From NCBI RefSeq assembly GCF_004138105.1, contig NZ_RXHQ01000006.1:62001-126000 (forward strand): 64,000 nt of DNA. Direction: 5' to 3'. The notes below the pieces were generated by a model. The model was given only the letters and a program-made list of their open reading frames with translations, made no database searches and was not told the origin of the DNA. Source of the DNA: Xylanivirga thermophila. Its GTDB lineage: Bacteria > Bacillota > Clostridia > Caldicoprobacterales > Xylanivirgaceae. Shown one piece after another: positions 45,911-55,456 of the stretch (within the stretch, counting starts at the first letter, position 1; the number at the start of each line of letters is the position of its first letter). Position numbers and translations under genes: made by a program.

Positions 45911-45939
45911 TTGACATCAAATGTATCATTGTATACAAT
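45911..45939 (+). promoter_or_regulatory. strong promoter overlapped by a 12-bp operator-like palindrome
   Basis: TTGACA at 45911-45916 and TACAAT at 45934-45939 with 17-bp spacing. The perfect palindrome ATTGTATACAAT at 45928-45939 covers the -10, a classic repressor position, and resembles GntR (FCD-type) half-sites. The rest of the gap 45687-45996 is AT-rich with nothing else visible. Confidence 0.7.
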
Positions 45940-45996
45940 AATACATAATATGAATAGCTTAATTTGTAAACTTGCATTGAAAGGGAGGTTGATCAT

Positions 45997-47406
45997 ATGC
46001 TAGAGTTTAGTAAAAGATCTAATACACTGGAACAATCGGCTTATAAGTACTCTTTGCAGGATATAGAGGAGCCGAATTTATATAGAGATCTATTTCCATA
46101 TGAAAGTGTACCGAGGATATCATTCAACCATCGTGTTGTGCCCATGTATGTACCGGATGATATATGGATAACAGATACTACGTTTAGGGATGGGCAACAG
46201 TCCCAGGCACCTTTTACTGTAAAACAGATAGTGGATCTTTATGATCTGCTACATAGATTGTCAGGTCCAAATGGTGTAATAAGGCAGAGCGAGTTTTTTC
46301 TTTATACCAGTAAGGATAAAGAGGCTTTGGAAAAATGTTTGGAAAAGGGATATGAATATCCTGAAATCACCAGTTGGATAAGGGCAACTAAAGGCGATTT
46401 TGAACTGGTAAAGGATATGGGTCTTAAAGAGACCGGCATATTGGTCAGCTGCTCTGACTATCATATTTTTAAAAAATTGAATATGTCTCGGGCGCAGGCT
46501 ATGGATAAATATTTGGCAGTAGTGAAGCAGGCATTGGAATATGGAATAAAGCCCCGTTGCCATTTTGAGGATATAACAAGGGCTGATTTTTATGGATTTG
46601 TAGTACCGTTTGCAATAGAGCTTAGAAAACTTATGGAACAGACGGGTATTCCCATAAAGATAAGGGCATGTGATACATTGGGATATGGCGTGTCATTTCC
46701 AGGTATAGCACTCCCAAGAAGTGTACCGGGAATTATATATGGTTTGAGACATCATGCCGGTTTTCCAAGTGAGCTTTTGGAATGGCATGGGCATAATGAT
46801 TTTTATAAAGCAGTCCCCAATTCTACGGCAGCCTGGTTGTATGGTGCCAGCTCTGTAAATTGTTCTTTGTTGGGGATAGGAGAGCGTACAGGTAATTGTC
46901 CGTTGGAGGCTATGGCAATAGAGTATGTATCCTTAAGGGGAGATGAAAATGGCATGGACTTGTCGGCTATAACAGATATAGCTGAGTATTTTAAATATGA
47001 GATGGGATATACAATCCCTCCGCAGACTCCCTTTGTAGGTAAAAACTTCAATGTGACAAGGGCAGGCATACATGCCGACGGGCTGCTTAAGGATGAAGAA
47101 ATATATAACATATTTGATACAGGAGCTATATTGAAGCGCCCGCCTCTAGTGGCTATAGGCCCACATTCAGGTCTTGCCGGTATAGCCCATTGGCTAAATA
47201 CCTATTTTGATCTGGAAAGAAAGGGCATTAAGGTGGATAAAAAGCATCCCGTAGTAATACAGATGAAGGATAAGGTGGATGAATATTATCAGGAAGACAG
47301 GACTACTGTGCTATCTGATGAGGAATTAGAGGATATAATAAAATCTATAGATATGGAGTTTTACAAAGCCATATCTAGCCGTAAAGGTATAAAGAAATGG
47401 GTATAA
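45997..47406 (+). CDS. DRE-TIM metallolyase: Re-citrate/isopropylmalate synthase-like
   Basis: 469 aa HMGL-like enzyme. The catalytic metal-binding motif ITDTTFRDGQQSQAPF (about residues 60-75) is complete, with the later HGHND metal ligands and GIGERTGNCPLEAM. There is no LeuA regulatory domain. The length and the RDGQQS form fit the group that contains Re-citrate synthase of Clostridia; homocitrate, citramalate or isopropylmalate synthase are alternatives. No leu, aconitase or isocitrate dehydrogenase genes are adjacent. AAGGGAGGTTG before the ATG; single-gene transcript with its own promoter and terminator. Confidence 0.82.
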   Translation: MLEFSKRSNTLEQSAYKYSLQDIEEPNLYRDLFPYESVPRISFNHRVVPMYVPDDIWITDTTFRDGQQSQAPFTVKQIVDLYDLLHRLSGPNGVIRQSEFFLYTSKDKEALEKCLEKGYEYPEITSWIRATKGDFELVKDMGLKETGILVSCSDYHIFKKLNMSRAQAMDKYLAVVKQALEYGIKPRCHFEDITRADFYGFVVPFAIELRKLMEQTGIPIKIRACDTLGYGVSFPGIALPRSVPGIIYGLRHHAGFPSELLEWHGHNDFYKAVPNSTAAWLYGASSVNCSLLGIGERTGNCPLEAMAIEYVSLRGDENGMDLSAITDIAEYFKYEMGYTIPPQTPFVGKNFNVTRAGIHADGLLKDEEIYNIFDTGAILKRPPLVAIGPHSGLAGIAHWLNTYFDLERKGIKVDKKHPVVIQMKDKVDEYYQEDRTTVLSDEELEDIIKSIDMEFYKAISSRKGIKKWV

Positions 47407-47410
47407 ACAG

Positions 47411-47443
47411 AGGTTGCAGGCTTTTGCTTGCGACCTTTTTTTA
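47411..47443 (+). terminator. intrinsic terminator
   Basis: A 10-bp stem (47411-47420 with 47427-47436, two G-U pairs), loop CTTTTG, then seven T. Confidence 0.88.
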
Positions 47444-47510
47444 TATAGAAATATGCCTTGAATTTCCATTTATCTGGTGCTATACTTATAAAAAAAGATA
47501 GAGGTTTAAT

Positions 47511-47969
47511 ATGATAAAATTATTGGATCTGCAAGATGATTGTATAGCAAAAGAGGTTTTGGATCTTGAAGAGATATAATATAGGATTGAAGCAGAACTA
47601 ATTGGATTTCATGATATCCCGCCCCTTAATGATAGTATAGCATCCCTTAAGGAATGTGATGAAACGTTTTACGGATATTTTGTAGATGATCGGTTGGCAG
47701 GGATTATTTCGTATAAATTAAAGGATAGATGCTTAAATATATATAGGGTAGCGGTGCATCCGGATTTCTTTAGAATGGGTATAGGACAGGCCATGCTATG
47801 CTATATAGAAGAGCATAACAATGGAATAGAATGCATACTGGTATCCACCGGTACAAACAATATACCTGCAAGGAACTTATATACAAAATGTGGATTTAGG
47901 GCAGTCTATACTGTTGAGATACAGCCTGGAATTTCTATCACAAGCTTTGAAAAGGAGCTTAACTCATAG
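47511..47969 (+). pseudogene. GNAT acetyltransferase gene interrupted by an in-frame TAA
   Basis: From ATG 47511 the frame reads MIKLLDLQDDCIAKEVLDLEE-I, then TAA at 47577-47579, then continues in the same frame with YRIEAELIGFHDIPPL and the acetyl-CoA site RVAVHPDFFRMGIGQAML to a natural stop at 47969. Relatives have Gln-containing text at the stop position, so one CAA-to-TAA change explains it. The full product would be about 152 aa. A shorter protein could start at the TTG at 47694 but would lack the substrate half. Read-through or a sequencing error cannot be excluded. Confidence 0.8.
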
Positions 47970-48036
47970 TTTCAATGCCATGGAATATGTTTATATATAT
48001 ATAGTTTATCATGTTTAAATACAAGGAGGGTTAGCA

Positions 48037-49206
48037 TTGGATAATTTTGTTTTCCAGAGCCCTACAAAGATTATATTTGGTAGGGGTGCAGAGAAACATG
48101 TAGGGGAAGAGGTAAAGCTACTTGGCAAGAAGGTATTGCTCCACTATGGTGGAGGAAGCATAAAAAAATTTGGACTCTACGATAGGGTTGTAAAATCCCT
48201 AAATGATGCTGGGGTAGATTTTATAGAACTAGGTGGAGTTAAGCCAAATCCTAGGTTAAGTCTGGTAAGAGAGGGTATAGATCTGTGTAGAAAAAATAAT
48301 GTGGATTGTATTTTGGCAGTTGGAGGCGGGAGCGTTATAGATTCCTCCAAGGCCATTGCCATAGGTACCCTATATGATGGGGATGTATGGGATTTTTATT
48401 CAGGGAAAAGCTCTGTTGAACGCTCATTGCCGGTAGGGGTAGTACTTACCATTCCTGCTGCAGGAAGCGAGGCGTCTAATAGCAGTGTAATAACCAATGA
48501 GGATGGATGGTACAAACGGGGGTTAAATACCGATGTTATTCGTGCTAAGTTTGCGATAATGAATCCAGAACTTACATTTACTCTGCCTCCATATCAGACT
48601 ATTTGTGGCGCAGCTGATATAATGGCCCATGTAATGGAGAGATATTTTACAAATACCAAAGATGTGGATTTTACAGATAGGTTATGCGAAGCTACATTGA
48701 AGACCATAATAGACAATGTTCCAATAGTACTTGAAAATCCTGAAGATTATGGGGCTAGGGCTCAGATCATGTGGGCAAGCACCATAGCACATAATGGACT
48801 GTTAAACAGTGGAAGGGCAGGGGATTGGGCATCCCATGGCATAGAGCATGAATTAAGTGCTATATACGATGTGGCCCATGGAGCAGGATTGGCTGTAGTA
48901 TTTCCTGCTTGGATGAAATATGTGTATAAGCATGATGTGGACAGATTTGTACAGTTTGCAGTTCGGGTGTGGAATGTGGATATGGATTTTGAACATCCTG
49001 AGTGCACAGCACTAGAGGGCATACGTAGGCTGGAGGAATTTTTCAGCAGGATCGGACTGCCTGTTACATTAAAAGAGCTTGGTGTACCAGATGATAGATT
49101 GGAAGAGATGGCTGATAAGGCGACAAATAACGATAGCAAGACTATGGGTAATTTTGTAAAGCTAAACAGGGAAGATGTTTTAAATATATATAAACTGGCT
49201 AGGTAA
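48037..49206 (+). CDS. iron-containing alcohol dehydrogenase (BdhA/YqhD-like)
   Basis: 389 aa group III alcohol dehydrogenase, probably an NADPH- or NADH-dependent butanol/aldehyde reductase. Metal ligands Asp194, His198, His267 and His281 are all present (ADIMAHVME, WASHGIEHELS, DVAHGAGL), as is the dinucleotide motif GGGSVIDSSKAIA. The GGVKPNPRLS segment is typical of the BdhA/YqhD subgroup. TTG start after AAGGAGGGTTAG. Single-gene unit closed by a perfect palindrome. Confidence 0.93.
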   Translation: MDNFVFQSPTKIIFGRGAEKHVGEEVKLLGKKVLLHYGGGSIKKFGLYDRVVKSLNDAGVDFIELGGVKPNPRLSLVREGIDLCRKNNVDCILAVGGGSVIDSSKAIAIGTLYDGDVWDFYSGKSSVERSLPVGVVLTIPAAGSEASNSSVITNEDGWYKRGLNTDVIRAKFAIMNPELTFTLPPYQTICGAADIMAHVMERYFTNTKDVDFTDRLCEATLKTIIDNVPIVLENPEDYGARAQIMWASTIAHNGLLNSGRAGDWASHGIEHELSAIYDVAHGAGLAVVFPAWMKYVYKHDVDRFVQFAVRVWNVDMDFEHPECTALEGIRRLEEFFSRIGLPVTLKELGVPDDRLEEMADKATNNDSKTMGNFVKLNREDVLNIYKLAR

Positions 49207-49230
49207 ATATATAGGCTATAAATGAGTATA

Positions 49231-49278
49231 ATGCCCTTTTTGATGTATTTATAAATACATCAAAAAGGGCATTTCTAT
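49231..49278. terminator. 42-bp perfect palindrome acting as terminator
   Basis: 49231-49272 equals its own reverse complement over all 42 bases (arms begin ATGCCCTTTTTGATG). As RNA it folds into a hairpin of about 19 bp with a minimal loop and then TTCTATTTT. Unusually perfect for an ordinary terminator. Confidence 0.85.
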
Positions 49279-49340
49279 TTTGAACTTGATGCAATATATG
49301 TTAAACTAAAATATGAAAAAAATAAGGAGGCTTTTTACAT

Positions 49341-49994
49341 ATGAAGACATATAACACCATACTATTTGATCTGGATGGTACCCTGACAGATTCTAAAGAA
49401 GGGATTATAAATTCTATCAGGCATGCCCTTTCATACTTTGACATAGTGGAAGATGATATGGATAAGCTCAAAAGCTTTATAGGGCCTCCACTCAAGGATT
49501 CTTTCAAAGTATTATATGGTTTTGATGATCATAAGGCTGATGTTGCTATTGTGAAATATAGGGAATATTTTAAGGATAGGGGTATATTTGAAAATGAGGT
49601 GTACCTATGTATTCCGGAGATGTTGTCAAATCTTAAACGTCATGGCAAAACCCTTATAGTGGCTACATCAAAACCCACCGTATTTGCTAAGAGGATACTA
49701 GAGCACTTTGACCTGATGGAATATTTTTCAGATGTGATAGGGAGTAATCTTGATGGTACCATGGTTGAAAAGAGTGAAGTAATAAAATATGCACTGGATA
49801 AAAATAATATAACAGATCTTGACAGCACAATAATGGTAGGAGATAGAAAATATGATATAGAAGGCGCCAAAGACGCTGGTATAGATTGTATTGCAGTGTT
49901 GTATGGGTTTGGTACAAGTACAGAGATTAATGAGGGTAGCCCATTATATATTGCAAAAACTGTTCAGGATATAGAAAAGATTATTCTTGGTTAA
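49341..49994 (+). CDS. HAD-superfamily phosphatase (phosphoglycolate-phosphatase-like)
   Basis: 217 aa, HAD subfamily IA: motif I DLDGTLTDS (Asp10 nucleophile, Asp12 acid), motif II ATSKPT, and motif III MVGDRKYDIEGAKDAGI. The cap domain is alpha-helical. Substrate cannot be assigned; Gph- and PpaX-like enzymes look alike. AAGGAGG before the ATG. Confidence 0.88.
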   Translation: MKTYNTILFDLDGTLTDSKEGIINSIRHALSYFDIVEDDMDKLKSFIGPPLKDSFKVLYGFDDHKADVAIVKYREYFKDRGIFENEVYLCIPEMLSNLKRHGKTLIVATSKPTVFAKRILEHFDLMEYFSDVIGSNLDGTMVEKSEVIKYALDKNNITDLDSTIMVGDRKYDIEGAKDAGIDCIAVLYGFGTSTEINEGSPLYIAKTVQDIEKIILG

Positions 49995-50080
49995 TTTTAT
50001 TCCTCATTAACACGTCTTTGCCCATCATATGATATAATATATAGATAATGAGTTAACATAAAATGGAGGGATATGGCAAA

Positions 50081-51259
50081 ATGAAGATACCAATACTTAT
50101 ACCGGGGTTTCGTAGTGGTATATTGTGGAAAAAGGTTATAGCGACCATATATTATGCCCTTACAGTATATCTCTTCATACAGAGCTGGAGCCTTTTGACC
50201 TTTTTTATTGCCTTTCCGTTTGCAGTGTTTTCACTTATAGATATTATAAAGGCAAGCATATTAGGGTTGGATGCAGGTAATAGCAAATATGTCTTTATTC
50301 TATCTAATATAGCATTATTTACCGGGGCAATTGATGTGTTTAGATCATTTTTTAATATGAATCCAAATAAAAAGCGACTGCCTATAGCTCAAAAGATACC
50401 ATACAATGCATTAAAGGTGCATTTTCTAAATATTGGTCAAGGTGATTGTATACTTATACAGCAAGCTTCCAATGCCATGTTAATAGATGCAGGGTATTGG
50501 ATAAATGGGAGATCAATAGTTAAGTATTTAAAGAATAAGGGTGTAGAAAAATTGGACTATATAATAGTCACCCATCCACATCCTGATCATATAGGAGGTA
50601 TGCCTAGGGTGTTAAGGCATATACCTGTGGATAGGATGATACTCCCTATGGTTAAGTATCCCATTCAAAAACACCGTGAAAAGGTAGAAAAGCTTTTATC
50701 TATATCAAATGATGGGAACACGGAAATTATCTCCGCCTGTCCCAATACCATATACAAATTTGGCAAGGGCTATTTTAGTGTATTATCTCCTAATGGAGAT
50801 CGTTATGATAGGCTAAACAACTATTCAATAGTTACAAAACTGGTATTTGGGCATACTGCATTTTTATTTGCTGGAGATGCAGAGATGTACCTGGAACATG
50901 AAATGATAAAAGAAGGTTTCAATCTAAAATCCGATGTCTTAAAGGTAGGGCATCATGGAAGCTATACCTCTACTAGTAAGGAATTTTTACAAGCCGTATC
51001 TCCCAAATATGCAGTTATAAGCGTGGGACGAAAAAGCCTCTATGGGCATCCTGATAAGTCTACCCTAAACAAATTGGAAGATATAGGGGCTGTGCTCTAT
51101 AGAACGGATAAAAGGGGTACTGTAGTTGCCATATCCGATGGTTCTAATGTGGTATTTGATACCCGTCCATGTACCTATCCTAATGGAAGGAAAAAGCTTA
51201 CACCATACAGAAGAAAATATAAACTGTTGAGTAAAAATAAAAAAGTAAATCAGTTATAA
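50081..51259 (+). CDS. ComEC-like metallo-beta-lactamase-fold hydrolase with membrane anchor
   Basis: 392 aa: three hydrophobic segments in residues 12-90, then a metallo-beta-lactamase domain of the ComEC/Rec2 type (LNIGQGDCILI, THPHPDHIGG at 164-173, FAGDAE, KVGHHGSYTS, SVGRKSLYGHP). The large competence channel domain of ComEC is absent, so it is a stand-alone hydrolase of unknown substrate. ATG at 50081 with GGAGGG 10 bp upstream. Confidence 0.87.
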   Translation: MKIPILIPGFRSGILWKKVIATIYYALTVYLFIQSWSLLTFFIAFPFAVFSLIDIIKASILGLDAGNSKYVFILSNIALFTGAIDVFRSFFNMNPNKKRLPIAQKIPYNALKVHFLNIGQGDCILIQQASNAMLIDAGYWINGRSIVKYLKNKGVEKLDYIIVTHPHPDHIGGMPRVLRHIPVDRMILPMVKYPIQKHREKVEKLLSISNDGNTEIISACPNTIYKFGKGYFSVLSPNGDRYDRLNNYSIVTKLVFGHTAFLFAGDAEMYLEHEMIKEGFNLKSDVLKVGHHGSYTSTSKEFLQAVSPKYAVISVGRKSLYGHPDKSTLNKLEDIGAVLYRTDKRGTVVAISDGSNVVFDTRPCTYPNGRKKLTPYRRKYKLLSKNKKVNQL

Positions 51260-51272
51260 AATAAAAATGTAA

Positions 51273-51310
51273 TATGCTGGGCAGTCTATGTATTTAGATT
51301 GCCCAACATA
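51273..51310 (-). terminator. hairpin, probable terminator of the CPBP gene
   Basis: An 11-bp stem (51278-51288 with 51295-51305) extended by four more pairs beyond one mismatch. On the - strand it is followed by TACATTTTTATTTTAT, so it suits the - strand gene better than the + strand one. Confidence 0.55.
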
Positions 51311-51376
51311 CTTATAGAATCAGTATATCCCCGTGATATGGGTATTGTTGCCAAAATATATATACCTTATACATAA

Positions 51377-52009
51377 TTATATGAATATAATACCAAAAAA
51401 ATTAATAAATCCATGTGCTAATATACATCCAATGAGGTTTTTAGTGCGAATGCGTATCAGACAGAGTAAAACCCCTATAAAGAATGCCGATAAAATGGCT
51501 CCTATTCCACCCATTATGTGCATAAGTCCAAATAAAAGGCTGTTTATTATCACTGCCTTATATTTGGGATATATATTAATAAGGCATGTGAGTAGCATGC
51601 CCCTAAACCACAGCTCTTCTATAAATCCCACTATTCCTATTTGATACAGTAATATCCTAATATATTCAGGATCGAGTCTTAGCCCCTTATGAAATGGATA
51701 ATACAGTATGATACAGATGCATATACTTAATCCCATTCCAAACACCATGGAGTATATCAGATTATCATGCATAATGCCCATCATTTTAGGACTCCATCTA
51801 TGCTTTATAAGCTCCATTATGAGTACTATAATTAGTAGTATATATGAAAAGGTAGGCATATATCTATTGCTTTTAAGGCCTAAAAGCAGACATATCTCCA
51901 TATAGATAGACAATACAGATATGGGTATAATAAAAAAGAGTACAAACATTTTAAACCATTCATTTTTTAAAATCACTCTTAGCTTTATGTACAGGGATTT
52001 AAACAACAT
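51377..52009 (-). CDS. CPBP-family intramembrane metalloprotease
   Basis: 210 aa with about six spans and the CAAX-protease-like motifs: EELWFRG, FGLMH and HGFINF, which supply the Glu/His/Asn metal-site residues. Members process prenylated or other membrane proteins or give immunity to bacteriocins; role here unknown. Start ATG at 52009 with TAGGAGAT 8 bp upstream on the - strand. Divergent from the 52149 gene. Confidence 0.88.
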   Translation of the reverse strand: MLFKSLYIKLRVILKNEWFKMFVLFFIIPISVLSIYMEICLLLGLKSNRYMPTFSYILLIIVLIMELIKHRWSPKMMGIMHDNLIYSMVFGMGLSICICIILYYPFHKGLRLDPEYIRILLYQIGIVGFIEELWFRGMLLTCLINIYPKYKAVIINSLLFGLMHIMGGIGAILSAFFIGVLLCLIRIRTKNLIGCILAHGFINFFGIIFI

Positions 52010-52148
52010 AGAACGATCTCCTAAATTTAATATATACCTAGTATTATATTAAAGACCAATAAAATAAATGAAGATTTCAATTGGTTAATTTAAGCAAAAA
52101 ATGGGTACAATCAAGTCTATGGAAGTTTTTCTTGAGGAGGTACTTTTT

Positions 52149-54353
52149 TTGAAAAGGGCAGCGTGTATTTTGTTGGTTGTTTTGATGTTTTTATCTATAG
52201 GTCAATCTATAACCTATGCATCGGAATTACCATCTGATAAGATATCCGGTTCAAGACTGGTCATAATATCCATGGACAGGGTAAGCTATAGGGATATAGA
52301 TGAGTATAATTTGATAAATATAGAGGCAATTATAAAAAAGGGTGCTAAAGGGCTTATGACTACAAACACAGGTGGCAGCCTTGCACAAAAAAATGCCTAT
52401 GTGACCCTTGGGGCCGGGGCTAGGGCCAGGGGAAATGACAAATCCTCCATATGCCTTGATGCCAATGATACATATGACGGACAGCTGGTGAAAGATCTGT
52501 ACTATCAGATGATGGGGCGGGAGGTTTTAGATGAAAATATAGTTAATATGGGCATTATAGACTTATATGATCTAAATAGTGATAGGCTATATGACATAAA
52601 TATAGGGGCTGTAGGTGATGTATTGCGTGGACACGGCATCAAAACAGCAGTATTTGGAAATAGCGATCTCCCTGACAATCCACAAAGGTACATGGCATCA
52701 TTCCTTATGGATAGATATGGGGTAGTTGAAAGGGGAGATGTGGGTAGAAGTATGAATATGATAGATACCAAAAGACCCTTTGGCATAAAGACTGATTATA
52801 AAAGGCTTGAGAATGCCATAGAAAAAGCATGGGATGAGGCTCAGGTGATTGGTATAGAACTGGGAGATACAAGCAGGGCTGAGAATTTTAAAAATAAATG
52901 CACGGAAGAAATGCTAGAGCGATATCGACGTATTGCCATGGAGGAAGGGGATAAATTTATAGGTAATATCCTAAAAAAAGTTAATTTTGACAAGGATATA
53001 GTGATGTTTTTATCCCCTGTAGCTCCCGCCAAGGATATAGGACGTGGCAATCGCCTAGCTCCTGTTATAATCACTGGACCGAACATGGGAAACGGGTATT
53101 TAACCTCAAGTTCCACACGTAGGAAAGGTGTTATTACCAATATGGATGTAGGTGCTACTATACTTCATATGTTTGATCTCCCGCCCCTTCCCGGGCAACT
53201 GGGCAGTTATGCATATTCAATAGATGAGAAGGCGGGAGTGGATGAAATGCTTGAATTTAATGAAAGGTTAGTCCTACTCCTTGATATGCGACACACATTA
53301 AATCCTGCATATATATATGGGGACATAATAATATCAATAGCCGCCCTATTGATATTTCTATTTGCAAAGAGATATATAAAATGGATAAACATACTTTTAT
53401 TATTCGTAATGATAGTACCGCTTTGCTATCTTATACTGCCCGTGTTTTATACCCCTTCCATGTTTCAAAATGCATTGATAGCCCTTATGATCTCTCTTGT
53501 TATACTTGCCCTTTTGATGTATTTTGTGCCTACAACTGTAGATAGAATATGGATATTATCCCTTGGGCTTGCCATTTCTCTCATTGTGGATCAGTTGACC
53601 GGTGCCCGCCTTATAAGGGATTCGCCCCTGGGATATGATGTCATAAGTGGATCAAGGTTTTATGGCATGGGCAATGAATATATGGGGGTTATGATAGCAT
53701 CCATATGTACGGGGAGTTGTGCAATGCTTCAAAGGCTTAGGGATAGTTCTATGGGCAGAGTGATAACGACTTTAATATTTCTTATGGGCCTATTTACCAT
53801 GGTATCCCCTAGGTTAGGAGCCAATGTAGGCGGCTCAATAGCAGCATTTATAGCTTTTTTATGTACCATATGCCTCATATATGAAATAAAGATAACTCCA
53901 AGGCGTGTAATATCTGCATTATTGTTATTGATGGCGTTATTGGTGGGGGTGTTTTTATTGGACAATATAGGCGGTGCGGATGCCCAGTCACATATGGGTC
54001 AGACAGTAAAGCTCATAAGGGAGAACGGTATAAAGGAACTCTTTATAATATTTAAACGGAAGATATCTATGAATATAAAGCTCATAAGGTATACCATTTG
54101 GAGCAAGGTATTTCTAACTTCGCTTATACTGATTGTAGTATTATTTTTCAAACCCACTGGACTTTTAAGACGGACATTTGAGCGTTTTAATATAGTGAAA
54201 AAAGGGCTCATAGGTGCAACTGCAGGCGCCATTGCTGCATTACTTGCTAATGATTCAGGAATAGTGGCTGCTGCCACGGCTATGATATATATAGCGCCGC
54301 CTATCACACTCCTAATGATAGAGGAGCTTAATACAAAGGAGGTAGATTCATGA
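52149..54353 (+). CDS. alkaline-phosphatase-like extracytoplasmic domain fused to a multi-span membrane domain
   Basis: 734 aa. Signal peptide (about 1-25), then an extracytoplasmic region to about 390 with alkaline-phosphatase-superfamily features: LVIISMDRVSYRD at the first metal site, TTNTGGSLAQKNAYVTLGAG at the nucleophile position, and MDVGATILHMFDLPP. The C-terminal 330 residues have about nine membrane spans with GMGNEYMGVMIAS and SPRLGANVGGSIAAF. The function is unknown; I do not know a named family. TTG at 52149 is supported by GAGGAGG 7 bp upstream. The stop overlaps the glycosyltransferase start. Confidence 0.72.
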   Translation: MKRAACILLVVLMFLSIGQSITYASELPSDKISGSRLVIISMDRVSYRDIDEYNLINIEAIIKKGAKGLMTTNTGGSLAQKNAYVTLGAGARARGNDKSSICLDANDTYDGQLVKDLYYQMMGREVLDENIVNMGIIDLYDLNSDRLYDINIGAVGDVLRGHGIKTAVFGNSDLPDNPQRYMASFLMDRYGVVERGDVGRSMNMIDTKRPFGIKTDYKRLENAIEKAWDEAQVIGIELGDTSRAENFKNKCTEEMLERYRRIAMEEGDKFIGNILKKVNFDKDIVMFLSPVAPAKDIGRGNRLAPVIITGPNMGNGYLTSSSTRRKGVITNMDVGATILHMFDLPPLPGQLGSYAYSIDEKAGVDEMLEFNERLVLLLDMRHTLNPAYIYGDIIISIAALLIFLFAKRYIKWINILLLFVMIVPLCYLILPVFYTPSMFQNALIALMISLVILALLMYFVPTTVDRIWILSLGLAISLIVDQLTGARLIRDSPLGYDVISGSRFYGMGNEYMGVMIASICTGSCAMLQRLRDSSMGRVITTLIFLMGLFTMVSPRLGANVGGSIAAFIAFLCTICLIYEIKITPRRVISALLLLMALLVGVFLLDNIGGADAQSHMGQTVKLIRENGIKELFIIFKRKISMNIKLIRYTIWSKVFLTSLILIVVLFFKPTGLLRRTFERFNIVKKGLIGATAGAIAALLANDSGIVAAATAMIYIAPPITLLMIEELNTKEVDS

Positions 54354-55456
54354 CTGTAATGGAACTTTTGCCACCTGCAAAAGGGGGAATGGTAAAGCAT
54401 TTTCTATCCCTATCTAGAGGATTAAAATCAAAGGACGCAAGGGTAATTGCATTGTGTACACCTGAGGATAGATTAATGGAGGAGCTATCAAATAGCGGTA
54501 TAGAATGTATTCCTTTTTTTGTACCGGAGGATATGGGTGTTTCCTCTGTAAAAAGGAGTACTCAAAAACTCACAAATATCATAAAGAAATATAATCCTGA
54601 TATTCTACATGTCCATGGCTTTAAAGCAAGTATAATAGGCAGACGGGCAGCCCAGAGGATTGGAGGGATATCGGTTTTATATACAGTTCATAATTTTTTG
54701 CCTTTTAGTGGTGGATGGAAGCTAAAAATGGCCCGTTTTTTAGAGCATAGATTGTATAAGGATACATGTGCTATAATAACGGTATCCGATAGTCTTAGCA
54801 GGTATATGATCGAAGAGATGGGACTTCCCTCCACAAAAATGCACGTGGTATATAATGGAATAGATACTGTACAAACTATAGATTCGGATTTAAGGGATGA
54901 GATGGGTATATCAAATTCTACATTGGTAGTGGGCACCACATCCAGGCTTATACCGGCAAAGGGTATAGATTACCTGTTGGATGCAATACCCATGGTACTT
55001 GACAAGTATGATGATATGAAGTTTATTATAATAGGTGATGGGCCAGAGGAGGATAGATTAAAGGCAAGGGCCCATGGTATTTCCGATACACATATCATAT
55101 TTACAGGGTATGTGGAAAACATAGAGGATTATTATGGCATAATGGATATATTTGTTTTGCCTACATTGTCAGAAGGTCTGGGTATATCGGTACTTGAGGC
55201 CATGTCCTTTGGTATTCCGGTTATTGCCAGTTATGTAGGGGGTATTCCCGAGATAATAAACCACAGGCAGACTGGATATTTAATTCCTCCCGCCAACAAG
55301 ATGGAAATAGGTTTGGCTATTTTAAATATGATAGATCATCCTGATATGCGTGAAAGGCTAGGAAAATCAGGCAAAGAAAATGTGGAGAAAAATTTTAAAT
55401 TGGAGACTATGATAGATCAAACATGGCGCATAATGAGCGAATGCTATAATAGATAA
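54350..55456 (+). CDS. glycosyltransferase family 4
   Basis: 368 aa GT-B enzyme: an N-terminal acceptor domain with PAKGGMVKHFLSLS and ILHVHGFKASIIGR, then a donor domain with GTTSRLIPAKGIDYL, IIGDGPEE and the catalytic E-x7-E motif in EGLGISVLEAMSFGIPVI. The ATGA overlap with the membrane protein suggests they work on the same envelope glycan or lipid. Donor and acceptor unknown. Confidence 0.92.
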   Translation: MTVMELLPPAKGGMVKHFLSLSRGLKSKDARVIALCTPEDRLMEELSNSGIECIPFFVPEDMGVSSVKRSTQKLTNIIKKYNPDILHVHGFKASIIGRRAAQRIGGISVLYTVHNFLPFSGGWKLKMARFLEHRLYKDTCAIITVSDSLSRYMIEEMGLPSTKMHVVYNGIDTVQTIDSDLRDEMGISNSTLVVGTTSRLIPAKGIDYLLDAIPMVLDKYDDMKFIIIGDGPEEDRLKARAHGISDTHIIFTGYVENIEDYYGIMDIFVLPTLSEGLGISVLEAMSFGIPVIASYVGGIPEIINHRQTGYLIPPANKMEIGLAILNMIDHPDMRERLGKSGKENVEKNFKLETMIDQTWRIMSECYNR

